IMG/VR virus record: IMGVR_UViG_3300044615_001148
Coordinates: 1-32,960 of that record
Source of the DNA: a virus
DNA length: 32,960 nucleotides
Strand: one strand, 5' to 3'
The position numbers were made by a program, and so were the translations under genes. Under the pieces are notes generated by a model. The model did no database searches, was not told the DNA's origin, and saw nothing but the letters and a program-made list of their open reading frames with translations. Below are positions 19,264-28,866 of the stretch, one piece after another; within the stretch, counting starts at the first letter, position 1, and every line of letters begins with the position of its first letter.

Positions 19264-21239
19264 TGCCTGCTGGTCGTTCGGGGAGACGGCAAATCCCGCC
19301 ACAAGACGTAGCCCGCTACTGGCAATCCAGAGCATCAGGGATGAGTATTCAGGATGCGGCGAAAATTGCTGGCATCCACCCCAACACCGCATCACAGTGG
19401 GAAGCAAAACGACGTAAAGCTACTGCCGAAATCAAACTTGCTGAAGTAGAAGTCGGGCAGGTTCGCAAAAAGCAGGGTGGTGTGCAGAATGATGCGTGGA
19501 AACATGCGATGGATGTCGCTGATCTGCCACCTGTTATCCCTTATGAGCGTCTTAGTCCAGAGGCGCAGCGTGGTTGGGATGATTTTGATTACTTTCGTCG
19601 ACGATACTTGGGGCGTGTTCCGTCCCCGTGGCAGGTAGATGCCGCGTACAAGATTGTGCAAATGTTGGAATCACCGGAGAAAGAGTTCATTTGCATCAAC
19701 TGTCCCCCAGGAGCAGGCAAATCGACACTGTTCCACGACTTCGCATGCTGGATGATTGTACGGAATCGCAAGATTCGTGTGCTAATTGGCTCGGCTACGC
19801 AAACGTTGGCGAAGATGTACTCGCGTCGTATTCGTGAAACGTTGGAACGACCATTTCCTCTCAGCCCTGATCCGATTCTTGTGGAGAAAGGGTTGGCGCT
19901 CAACGCCGAAGGCTGCCTCTCTATCGACTATGGGCGTTTCAAACCGTCATCAAGTGGTGCGTTGTGGCGTGCTGAGGAGTTCATCGTTGAACAAGAAGAC
20001 TTATCTGGTTTGGATAACAAAGAACCTACGGTGTCGTCGTATGGTATTGACTCAGAGTTCATCGGTCATCGTGCTGACCTCTGTTTGTTCGACGACGTGG
20101 CAACCCCAGAGAACGCCAAAGAGTCCGTTGCCCGCGACAAACTTTTGGAACGGTGGGATACCGTCGCTGAGGCACGCGTCGACCCAGGTGGCTTGTTGGC
20201 TGTCATCGGGCAGCGTCTCGGGCCAGGTGATCTCTACGCCCACTGTTTGTCCAAAGTGACTTACGAGGAGGACCCTGACGCGTACGACGGGTCCGACGTC
20301 ACCGACATTTCCGACGTCAAAGAACCAGAAAAAAAATCCAAGTACACCCATTTCATCTACAAGGCTTACTACGACGAACTGGACACCGGCAGAGAATCTC
20401 GTAAGACTACGGCACCACCATGGCCCAACGGACCACTCCTCGACCCATACCGCCTGTCATGGAAAGACCTCTCGTACCTGAAACATTCAACGCCCGCAAA
20501 GTTCCAAGTCATCTACCAGCAAGAAGACATGGCACAAGGCCAATACCTGATTGAACGCGTCTGGGCAACAGGCGGCATGGGCAACGACGGCGTACTGTAC
20601 CCAGGGTGCATTGACGGTGACCGCAAAGCCGGCTACATCCCAGGCGGCCTAGAACCCCCAATCATCTCAATTGCATCCGTAGACCCCAGCCCCACAAACT
20701 TTTGGGCAGTCCAATGGTGGCTATTCCAACCCAACACCAACCTGCGCTACCTGATAGACGTTGAACGAACCAAGTTGACTGCTGAGGAGCTACTTGGTTT
20801 TGATACGTCCAGCCGACAGTACGGCGGAATAATGGAGGTTTGGCAGAACAGGTCGTTCGAGATGGGCTACCCGATCTCCCATTGGATTGTGGAAGTCAAC
20901 GCCGCCCAACGCTTCCTGTTGGCTCACGACTTCGTTCGCAAGTGGCAAGCCCTTCACGGTGTCATGGTTGTTCCTCATACGACCTCCCGCAACAAACTAG
21001 ACGAAAACCTAGGTGTCGAAGCACTACTGCCACCCCTGTGGAGAGCAGGGCAGGTACGGTTGCCGACGATGAGAGAAAACTGGAAGACGCTCGCGTTCAT
21101 TGAGGAAATGTCCAGTTGGACTCGCAACAAAAAGAACGGCACCGACCTCGTAATGGCACACTGGTTCGCAGAACTCCACATGCCTCAACTCGGTCCGGTG
21201 AAGCGTCCACCACGCATGTGGCGCCCAACCTGGATATGA
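19263..21239 (+). CDS. terL: Terminase large subunit with N-terminal HTH
   Basis: 658 residues, TAATG overlap. Residues about 10-50 (QDVARYWQSRASGMSIQDAA...HPNTASQWEAKRR) form a helix-turn-helix of the type normally found in small terminase or transposase-like DNA-binding domains. The ATPase has Walker A CPPGAGKST (147-155), Walker B LCLFDDV (273-279) and a coupling-like SATQ (177-180). The nuclease domain opens with IASVDPSPTNFWAV (first acidic residue D474). It packages DNA into the prohead. The HTH may let one protein replace the small subunit. Confidence 0.93.
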   Translation: MPAGRSGRRQIPPQDVARYWQSRASGMSIQDAAKIAGIHPNTASQWEAKRRKATAEIKLAEVEVGQVRKKQGGVQNDAWKHAMDVADLPPVIPYERLSPEAQRGWDDFDYFRRRYLGRVPSPWQVDAAYKIVQMLESPEKEFICINCPPGAGKSTLFHDFACWMIVRNRKIRVLIGSATQTLAKMYSRRIRETLERPFPLSPDPILVEKGLALNAEGCLSIDYGRFKPSSSGALWRAEEFIVEQEDLSGLDNKEPTVSSYGIDSEFIGHRADLCLFDDVATPENAKESVARDKLLERWDTVAEARVDPGGLLAVIGQRLGPGDLYAHCLSKVTYEEDPDAYDGSDVTDISDVKEPEKKSKYTHFIYKAYYDELDTGRESRKTTAPPWPNGPLLDPYRLSWKDLSYLKHSTPAKFQVIYQQEDMAQGQYLIERVWATGGMGNDGVLYPGCIDGDRKAGYIPGGLEPPIISIASVDPSPTNFWAVQWWLFQPNTNLRYLIDVERTKLTAEELLGFDTSSRQYGGIMEVWQNRSFEMGYPISHWIVEVNAAQRFLLAHDFVRKWQALHGVMVVPHTTSRNKLDENLGVEALLPPLWRAGQVRLPTMRENWKTLAFIEEMSSWTRNKKNGTDLVMAHWFAELHMPQLGPVKRPPRMWRPTWI

Positions 21240-21260
21240 TTTGCTATCGTATTGGAGACT

Positions 21261-23015
21261 GTGCGCTCACTAGACGAAATCGTTGAACTCTACCACCAGC
21301 GCCGGCTCGCGGCTGGACCTGTACATGAGCAGATGCGTCGCGTACGCGACCTCGCCAACGGTGACGTCGTAGTACCACTCAACGAGTTAGACCGCAACGC
21401 CAAAACTAACGTCGCCAACCTGCTCGTGCAGGGCTTGGATCAGATGTCGATGCGTGTATCGTCCACGATGCCATCACCGTTCTTCCCTCCGGTGAAGGAA
21501 GGTTCGGAGAACGCCAAGAAGTATGCGCGTATGCGCAAGAAAGCATTGCTGTCGTTCTGGGATGAGAACAAGATGCAGATGAAACTGCGTCGCCGCGCAC
21601 GACACCTTCTCGCCTACTCATCCTCCCCAGTCTTCATCAAACCAGACTTCGCCACCCTCACCCCAAAATGGGTCGTACGCAACCCGTTGGACACGTTCGC
21701 TGCCCCAATGGAAGACGATGACGTTGTACCAGAAAACTGCATCTTCACTTCACGCGTCACCGCATCATGGCTTCTCAAAAACTATGGGCCACTCGTCTCA
21801 GACCAGTTACGTTTCGGTCGCGTTGACTCCGACTCCCGCTACACACTCCTCGAATACGTATGCGGAGACTCCATGCAACTCATCGTCTTGGGTGCCGAAG
21901 ACAACCCCGAGCTGTCACAGTCTGAGCGTGCAGGTTTGGAAGCAATCCTTCTCGAAGCAATCCCGAATCGCACCGGTATGCCACTCGCAGTCGTACCACA
22001 ACGCATCACCCTCGATAAACCACGCGGCCAATTCGACGGCGTACTCGGCATGTACTACACGCGTGCCCGCCTCCAAGCATTGACCGAAATTGCTATTGAG
22101 CGCGGCATCTTCCCTGAAGAATATTTGGTTGCACGCCCAGGAGAAAACCCTGAGATCATGCAACTTGCCGACGGCAAAGCCGGCATCCTTGGTGTTGTCA
22201 AAGGTGGCGACATCCAGCAGTTGCAACTAAATCCTGGTTACAAAACCGACACAGCCCTTGACCGTTTGGAACGCCAAGAACGTCTTGAAGGCGCGATACC
22301 CGCAGAGTTCGGTGGCGAGTCCGCAACCAACATCCGAACCGGACGCCGAGGCGAAGCCGTTCTTTCTGCGACCGTGGATTACCGTGTACAAGAAGCACAA
22401 GAAACCTTCGCCAACTCGTTACTCCACGAAGATAAAATCGCCATCGCACTCGAAAAAGCGTATTGGGGTGAACAACCAAAAACATTCTTCTTGAGTGGTC
22501 GTACGACACAAGGCCAAGAGTCCTACACGCCGAACAAAGTGTGGCAAACCGACTTCCACTACGTCGCATATTCGGCAGCAGGCTCGGATGTGAACTCGCT
22601 CATCATCGGACTTGGACAACGTTTGGGTGTCGGTTTGATGTCAAAAGAATCTGCCCGCGAAGCCGACCCACTCATCTCCGACCCCGACTTGGAGCATGAT
22701 CGCATCATCGCAGAAGGCGTCGAAGCCGCACTCCTGCAATCCATCCAACAGCAGGCAGCCAACCCTGAAGGCCCATACCAGCCAGACGACCTCGCCTACC
22801 TCACCCGCCTCGTCGTAGAACAAGACGTCCCACTATTCGACGCGGTACGTCGCACCGATGAACGGGCACGCGAACGACAAGCACAAGCGATGCCAGCAGG
22901 CTCACCAGAAACCATGCCAGGACTAGCAATGCCAGGTATGGGCGCTGAAGCACCCGCAGCCGGACCAGCAGGCCCGCCACCGATCGAGGCACTACTCGCA
23001 CAACTGGGGGCATAA
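21261..23015 (+). CDS. Portal protein
   Basis: 584 residues from GTG 21261; TTG 21252 is an alternative. Helical N-terminus (EIVELYHQRRLAAGPVHEQM), then NVANLLVQGLDQMSMRVSSTMPSPFFPP, a core with beta strands (VVRNPLDTFAAPMEDDD) and a long C-terminal helical region with ERLEGAIPAEFGGESATNIRTGR, ending in a Pro/Gly/Met tail. The order matches portals of actinophages. It follows terminase and precedes head genes, and forms the dodecameric DNA entry ring. Confidence 0.85.
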   Translation: MRSLDEIVELYHQRRLAAGPVHEQMRRVRDLANGDVVVPLNELDRNAKTNVANLLVQGLDQMSMRVSSTMPSPFFPPVKEGSENAKKYARMRKKALLSFWDENKMQMKLRRRARHLLAYSSSPVFIKPDFATLTPKWVVRNPLDTFAAPMEDDDVVPENCIFTSRVTASWLLKNYGPLVSDQLRFGRVDSDSRYTLLEYVCGDSMQLIVLGAEDNPELSQSERAGLEAILLEAIPNRTGMPLAVVPQRITLDKPRGQFDGVLGMYYTRARLQALTEIAIERGIFPEEYLVARPGENPEIMQLADGKAGILGVVKGGDIQQLQLNPGYKTDTALDRLERQERLEGAIPAEFGGESATNIRTGRRGEAVLSATVDYRVQEAQETFANSLLHEDKIAIALEKAYWGEQPKTFFLSGRTTQGQESYTPNKVWQTDFHYVAYSAAGSDVNSLIIGLGQRLGVGLMSKESAREADPLISDPDLEHDRIIAEGVEAALLQSIQQQAANPEGPYQPDDLAYLTRLVVEQDVPLFDAVRRTDERARERQAQAMPAGSPETMPGLAMPGMGAEAPAAGPAGPPPIEALLAQLGA

Positions 23016-23387
23016 ATGAGCGACACTGCATACAACGAAGGTCCAGCAATGATGGCTGCCCGAGGACAAACCTACGGCAAACGTAAACAGCAAGAGGACG
23101 CACAACGCGCCGTGCCGATGCGCCAAGCACCAACTGATATCGCCGCACAACAAACACCTCGACCTACACCGATGGCACCAGGAATGTTTACTCGACCAAC
23201 CGAACGCCCACAAGAACCAATTACTGCTGGCGCACCATTCGGACCTGGAATCGGCCCAGAAGCAGCAGGAATCCTGCCAGCAGTACCAACCGACCGAGAT
23301 GTCCTTTCAACGTTGCAATATTTGAACCAGATGTATCCAAATAGCGACCTCCAAAACCTCATTGACGATTTGATGATGGGGGGCTGA
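23016..23387 (+). CDS. Small Pro/Gln-rich head-region protein
   Basis: 123 residues starting at ATG 23016 directly after the portal stop. Largely disordered with many Pro, Gln, Arg and Met residues, then a C-terminal helix (DRDVLSTLQYLNQMYPNSDLQNLIDDLM). Overlaps the next gene by TGATG. May be a portal- or head-assembly linker; no known family. Confidence 0.65.
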   Translation: MSDTAYNEGPAMMAARGQTYGKRKQQEDAQRAVPMRQAPTDIAAQQTPRPTPMAPGMFTRPTERPQEPITAGAPFGPGIGPEAAGILPAVPTDRDVLSTLQYLNQMYPNSDLQNLIDDLMMGG

Positions 23388-26300
23388 TGCCTCAGCTCGA
23401 CCCAAAAGAAGAACAAATTATTTTCAACACGTTGCGTGATGAACAGTCGCGCATCGAGAAAATGTCAGTAATTGCATCACCGCAACTATCTGCACGTGTC
23501 GGTTCCATTTATCGCAAAAATCCTGCAATGCCAGCAGGTGTCGTTCTCGCATCAGCACAAGCAGGTCTACCTGATGAAATCATTGACCAGACCGGCAACC
23601 AGTTCGCAGAACAAAAAATCCGTGACGCCGAACTCGGTAAACCAAAGAAGTCAAAAAACTGGTTTCAACGAAACGTATACGACAAGTTCAAGACTGCATC
23701 CCGTTACCTGTTTGCAGGTTTGGAACTACCAGTACAAACCATTCAAGGTGGAGCAGCGCAACTTTTCGCCGACAACCCCGACGGCATCGACGGATGGTTC
23801 GCATCAACCGATCTCGGTTCGCTCATCAAAAACGACGAATTGGCAGGCGATGGATTCTTCCTTGGTGGAGAAGCAAAGACGTTGCAACAGCAACGCGTTG
23901 AGGCGTATCGAGGCAAGACCACAGGCGGCCAAGCATGGACCATCGGGCGCGGCTTGGCGGGCGCAGTTTCAACTGAAGACAGCCTCGCTTACAACTTGAT
24001 GTCGGGTTTGGTTGACGGCGCTATAGCCATCAGCGTTCCCGTATTGCCTGGATTCAAGCAGGCTGCTGGCGCAGTAAAAGCCGCTGAGGAAGCAGGCAAG
24101 GGCGGCAAGTTTATTCGCGGTGCGGATATTGCGTTTGACACCATCCGCGGCAAAGGCACCGCAATTCGAATGTCGGAAATGACAGGAGAACAACTAAAGG
24201 CTTTGCGTTTGGAAGCAGGCCTGAACGGTCAAACCATTGACGCTGCGGTAGCGAACAAATGGATGGGCACCGAAAAGTATCGCACGATCCGTGAACGGAT
24301 TGTGAACGCCAACAGTATTGACGAAGTACGCAAATTGGTCGGAGACAAAGTGTATGTTTCTACGGCTCAACGTCTGCGTGACGCCACAAGCCCAGAAGCA
24401 GTAGACGAGGTGATGGCTGACATTTTGGGTGTCGCCCAACAGGGTTTGACACGCAGCATCATGCCAGGGACACGACGATTCTCTGTAAGCAATGCGCGTC
24501 GCGTAAAAGTTATTGACAGTCTTGTTGGCGCATTTGAGGACACCAAAGTTGGCCGTATCGCTTCACGTGCTTTCGAAATGCGTCCGATGCAAAACGTTAT
24601 TGACTGGAGTTCAGAAAACGAAGGCGACGTATTGCGTACCGTCAATGACATTGACCGTTGGCTCAAAGCCGCACTTGTCAAAGACACCGCAGAAACGGTG
24701 GTGCGCAATGGGGAAGAAATCATTATGCCTGGTCGTGTTGAGTTTTTGGATCAGGTAGTCAACGCACTGTCCGGACCAAATGCAACCCGCACCGCCCGCA
24801 AGAAAGCAGCGGAACGCTTTCAGGAAATAATGAAAGAAGCGATGATTCGTACCGGCAAGAACGATGCCGAAGTTGTTTCAGCGGTCTTTGATTATCAAAA
24901 GGGTTGGGCTAAACGCACAAGCAACTGGCACACCGGCATGAACGCAACCGTTGACGATGGCGGCATGTTCATGGGTGTTCACGGCGACAAAACCGTTGCC
25001 CAAGGTGTGTTGGGTGGCCCGATGATGCAATCGGAACTTGCCGACATCGTGATGGAAATGCCAGACGTTGACCAAGTTCGCGCCCTCACGGGTCGCATGA
25101 ACCGCGTGTGGCGCAAACGTCCAACCGCAGCAGGCATAGATGCTTATGAAGATGACAACATTCGTAGGCTCGCAGAAGCAGGACGCTTGCGCTTGCCATT
25201 GGCGTTCGTGCGCAACGTCCAAGAAAACGTTTTCAGAAAAATTGTGCTTGCCACCGGCGGATACGCCGTGCGCAACATCATGGAAGGCCAAATCAGTCTT
25301 GCGTTGTCACAGCGACCCGTAACCAGCATCTTGCGTCACCCACTACAACACATGCAATGGATTGCCCACGATTTTGCGGCAGGTCGCCTCGGTCGACTTG
25401 GCATCGGTGACATCATGGGAGAACAGTGGACCGATGATGTGGCTATTGCCGGTATGGAAAAATATCGTCGTGCTACTGACCAAGCAGTCAGTTCGCACTA
25501 CAAAGACCCGACCTACATTCTGCGTCGCGGTCAGCGAACCGGCGATTTCAAAACTGTACGCCGCGGAGTAGACGAAAAGGCAGCCATCGTTTCAGCGCAC
25601 GCCGACCAAGTAGGCAGAATGAACGCTGACGTCGTAATGCGTCAACTCTCAGGTGGAATGAGCGATGACGAACTGATTGACTTCATTCGCAACACCGACG
25701 AAGGCAAAGCTTGGTTCCGTGACCAACAGGACTACCACATCAACGGACGCCACGTATTTGATACCAGCGGCGCAACCCCACGATGGGCAGGGACACAAAG
25801 TGTTGACCTGAACGACGAACACAACTTGCGCATGTTGCTCCAGTCCTATCGCAACCGCTACAACTTGGTGGTCGGCTCACACGACAACGTTCGCATAGCC
25901 GTCCAAACCGGTTTGTTGGAACCGCGCACACTCACACTGGATGAAATCAAGGCAAACGGACTCAGCCCGCAAGACGCCGGAACCGTCAAACAAATCTCCA
26001 TCGGCAATCGCGTTATCGACGTTCGAGTAGATGCCGATGATTACACCATCGTTCGCCCGTTTGCTTTCCGCAACGGCGAAATGACACCAGACCTCGAAGA
26101 CCTATTGGGACGTACCGGACCGAACGGTATTTTTGATGACGCCAACCTTGCACAAGAAATGGTCTACGAGGCACGAGTCGCACAACGACTTGGAAGACGC
26201 GGAATCAACGAAGTGTGGGACGACACCATGGATCGTTTCTTCGGGTTTATTGCTGGTAAACCAATCAAGTTTTTGGAACGCTCACCCGCATTTCGTCAAC

Positions 26301-28138
26301 GCTATTACTCATGGGCGATAGATGAAATGGTTACCTCATTGTCGCCAGCTGACCTTGATGCAATGATTCTTCGAGTTGAAGAAGCAGCCAAAGCTGCCGG
26401 CGTGACGCCCTCGCAATATGTAGGTGACCACACGCAATTCACCGATATTGCTCGCAGGCTGTTTGGCAAAGACCAGAAACCTGGTGACAGGTGGCAACGC
26501 ATTTTGGATTTGCAACAGAACCCGTCACGTCTAAAGGGAACTTTGACGTTGGAAGAAATTGACGAGTTCGCCAAAGGTCAAGCACTTGATGACCTTTCGC
26601 GCATGGTCTACGACGCCACAGAACGCTCAAACCTTGTTGACGTAGGCAGGTTCTTGGTGCCGTTTGGTCAGGCGCAAGTCGAGTTCTTCCGTCGAATCAG
26701 CCGCATCTACACCGTTGAAACAGGCGGCGTTCCGCTGCCCAATCTGTCGGCATTGCGCAAAACGCAGTTGATTGTTGAGAATGGCAGGGAAGCCGACCCT
26801 GATGGCAATGGACGCGGATTCTTTTTCACCGATGCACAAACCGGCGAATGGTCCTTTACTTACCCATTCACCGACAAACTGACACATCTTGCGACTGGCG
26901 CATTGGGTGGCGGCCCAGGAATCAAATCCACTTTCCAAGCACCGGTCAAAGGCGCGTTGATGGGGTTGGATGTGCGACCTGGACTCGGACCGTTTGCGCA
27001 GATTGGCGCCACCGTCATGCTGCGCGACCAACCAACGTACGACTGGGCACGCTCACTGTTCCTCCCTTATGGCGAACTCGACATCGCAGGCAACAAGGGC
27101 ATCGGCGGAACAGTCATCGACGCCCTCACCCCGGCATACGCAAAGAAAATACAGTCAGCGTTCTTTGATAGCCCAGAATCACAAACCACCTACGGCAACA
27201 CCTACTTTGAGGTCTACCAAGCCCTTGCCGCCAGCGGACAATACGATCTGAACGACCCCGAAGACACACTTCGAATGGCCGACGACACCACCAGCAAAGC
27301 AAGATTCCTTACCGTAATGCGCGCATTGGGGCAGTACTTTGGACCGTCTCGCCCCACCAACAAACTGTCCGTTGAAACCCTCAAGGGTGACGTGTTCGTA
27401 AATCTGTTGTCACAGGATTTGCGTGAACGCCAGTTGCAGGACTACGACACCGCAATTTCGTCGTGGTTGGATGACTACGGCGAGGACGTGTTCGTGTACT
27501 TGTCTGGCAAGACGAAAGCGGTCGCTGGCGGCTTGACGGCATCATCAGAGTTCGGCAAGTTTGAACGAGAAAACGAGGGCTTTTTCAAGAAGTACGGTGC
27601 CGTTGCAGGGTTCTTCGCCCCTGGTGGCACTGATCTTGATTGGCAGGTCTACACCCGTCAACTCGAAACTGGTGCCCGCGAGCGTTTGACCACGCAGGAA
27701 GCGTTGGCCGCAGCGCAACGCTATATCGCCTACAAGAAGTATCGCTCTCTGCAAGAGTTCATCGGCCCGTACCCGAACGGTGAACAACGTGACTATATGG
27801 CTCGTTACCGCGAGTACTTGGGCGAACTATACCCAGGTTTCCAGTACGCGGCGTTCGACCCGAACGAGTTGCGTCGCCGTATCGAACAGTTGAAGGTTGC
27901 AGCCAATGACCCCGACGTGGCTGATAACAAGGTGGCTGACGCTGCTCGACGCTATTTGCAGGCTCGTGACGCCGTGTACGCCGAAGCACAAAAGGCTGGA
28001 CTAAAAAATATTGAGAGGGCAAAAGGAGCCGAACAGTTGCGCGGATACCTCCGAGAGTACGCTGATGTTCTGGTTCGAGAGGTGCCAGAGTTTGAACGGT
28101 TGTACAATCAGTTGTTACAGCAAGAGGTAGATGAATAA
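23387..28138 (+). CDS. Giant virion protein (1583 residues) at the MuF position
   Basis: Long, mostly helical protein. Features: an N-terminal basic segment, a hydrophobic stretch at about 203-230 (SGLVDGAIAISVPVLPGF), a second hydrophobic block at about 614-640 (VLATGGYAVRNIMEGQ), and RFLVPFGQAQVEFFRRIS at about 1085-1105, which resembles the F-x-P-F membrane-like motif of large polyvalent or ejected virion proteins. The end is charged helix. Placement between portal and scaffold suggests a head-internal, DNA-ejection or MuF-type role. No catalytic site (protease, polymerase, transferase) recognised. Confidence 0.7.
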   Translation: MPQLDPKEEQIIFNTLRDEQSRIEKMSVIASPQLSARVGSIYRKNPAMPAGVVLASAQAGLPDEIIDQTGNQFAEQKIRDAELGKPKKSKNWFQRNVYDKFKTASRYLFAGLELPVQTIQGGAAQLFADNPDGIDGWFASTDLGSLIKNDELAGDGFFLGGEAKTLQQQRVEAYRGKTTGGQAWTIGRGLAGAVSTEDSLAYNLMSGLVDGAIAISVPVLPGFKQAAGAVKAAEEAGKGGKFIRGADIAFDTIRGKGTAIRMSEMTGEQLKALRLEAGLNGQTIDAAVANKWMGTEKYRTIRERIVNANSIDEVRKLVGDKVYVSTAQRLRDATSPEAVDEVMADILGVAQQGLTRSIMPGTRRFSVSNARRVKVIDSLVGAFEDTKVGRIASRAFEMRPMQNVIDWSSENEGDVLRTVNDIDRWLKAALVKDTAETVVRNGEEIIMPGRVEFLDQVVNALSGPNATRTARKKAAERFQEIMKEAMIRTGKNDAEVVSAVFDYQKGWAKRTSNWHTGMNATVDDGGMFMGVHGDKTVAQGVLGGPMMQSELADIVMEMPDVDQVRALTGRMNRVWRKRPTAAGIDAYEDDNIRRLAEAGRLRLPLAFVRNVQENVFRKIVLATGGYAVRNIMEGQISLALSQRPVTSILRHPLQHMQWIAHDFAAGRLGRLGIGDIMGEQWTDDVAIAGMEKYRRATDQAVSSHYKDPTYILRRGQRTGDFKTVRRGVDEKAAIVSAHADQVGRMNADVVMRQLSGGMSDDELIDFIRNTDEGKAWFRDQQDYHINGRHVFDTSGATPRWAGTQSVDLNDEHNLRMLLQSYRNRYNLVVGSHDNVRIAVQTGLLEPRTLTLDEIKANGLSPQDAGTVKQISIGNRVIDVRVDADDYTIVRPFAFRNGEMTPDLEDLLGRTGPNGIFDDANLAQEMVYEARVAQRLGRRGINEVWDDTMDRFFGFIAGKPIKFLERSPAFRQRYYSWAIDEMVTSLSPADLDAMILRVEEAAKAAGVTPSQYVGDHTQFTDIARRLFGKDQKPGDRWQRILDLQQNPSRLKGTLTLEEIDEFAKGQALDDLSRMVYDATERSNLVDVGRFLVPFGQAQVEFFRRISRIYTVETGGVPLPNLSALRKTQLIVENGREADPDGNGRGFFFTDAQTGEWSFTYPFTDKLTHLATGALGGGPGIKSTFQAPVKGALMGLDVRPGLGPFAQIGATVMLRDQPTYDWARSLFLPYGELDIAGNKGIGGTVIDALTPAYAKKIQSAFFDSPESQTTYGNTYFEVYQALAASGQYDLNDPEDTLRMADDTTSKARFLTVMRALGQYFGPSRPTNKLSVETLKGDVFVNLLSQDLRERQLQDYDTAISSWLDDYGEDVFVYLSGKTKAVAGGLTASSEFGKFERENEGFFKKYGAVAGFFAPGGTDLDWQVYTRQLETGARERLTTQEALAAAQRYIAYKKYRSLQEFIGPYPNGEQRDYMARYREYLGELYPGFQYAAFDPNELRRRIEQLKVAANDPDVADNKVADAARRYLQARDAVYAEAQKAGLKNIERAKGAEQLRGYLREYADVLVREVPEFERLYNQLLQQEVDE

Positions 28139-28866
28139 TGGCAAAAGACGACAAGAACCAAGAACCGGTCAATCCAGCCGAGGAAGTATTGGGTGCTGCC
28201 CCATCTGTGTCAGGTCAAGGCGCTTCTTTTCGTACCGGTATTCCAGCTGGTTATCGTCCCCCGACTGGTCGTTTACCAAAAGCGGTGTTTGACGATAAAG
28301 GCAATGAAGTTACCCGCACCTACTATGACCTGACTAATGATCCTGGCGTAATTCTCAATGCCTTGGACCCAGATATTCGCAAACAGGTGCTAAATGGTTT
28401 GGCCCAAAAAAATGCTGGCTACAAACCAGGCACTGGTTTCGATGAAAAGGATCGGACAGCTTTTTCTGATTTGCTGTATTACGCCAACATCAACGGCAAA
28501 CCTTTCCTTGAGGCATACCAAGAGTTCATGCGAACGGTGCCAAATGTGCAGAGGATTACAAAGGCTCCGACTATCCGAGTGTCATCGGAGGATGACGTCA
28601 AAGCAGTATTCCGTCGCACGACCCGCGATTTGTTGGGCCGCGATTTGGGTGACGCTGAAGCAACCAAGTTCGCCAAGATGTATCGCAATTTGGAGATTGG
28701 CGAAGCACGACGCATGGAAGCCGGTGGTGTGGTTGAGCAGGCTCCAGACGCATCCGTGTTGGCTGAAAAACGGATTGAACAAAAGTTCGGTGTGGAAACT
28801 CAGGCTTACCGAGCCATGCAGTTTATGAATATTATGGATGATTCAATCAAGAAGTTGGGCGCATAA
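28138..28866 (+). CDS. Head-region structural protein candidate
   Basis: 242 residues, TAATG overlap. Begins with a disordered acidic region, then PAGYRPPTGRLPKAVFDDKG, and a helical domain with DDVKAVFRRTTRDLLGRDLGDAEATKFAKMYR, given here in part. The LLGRxLxxxEA pattern occurs in phage virion proteins carried with portal and capsid genes. Function unknown. Confidence 0.65.
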   Translation: MAKDDKNQEPVNPAEEVLGAAPSVSGQGASFRTGIPAGYRPPTGRLPKAVFDDKGNEVTRTYYDLTNDPGVILNALDPDIRKQVLNGLAQKNAGYKPGTGFDEKDRTAFSDLLYYANINGKPFLEAYQEFMRTVPNVQRITKAPTIRVSSEDDVKAVFRRTTRDLLGRDLGDAEATKFAKMYRNLEIGEARRMEAGGVVEQAPDASVLAEKRIEQKFGVETQAYRAMQFMNIMDDSIKKLGA

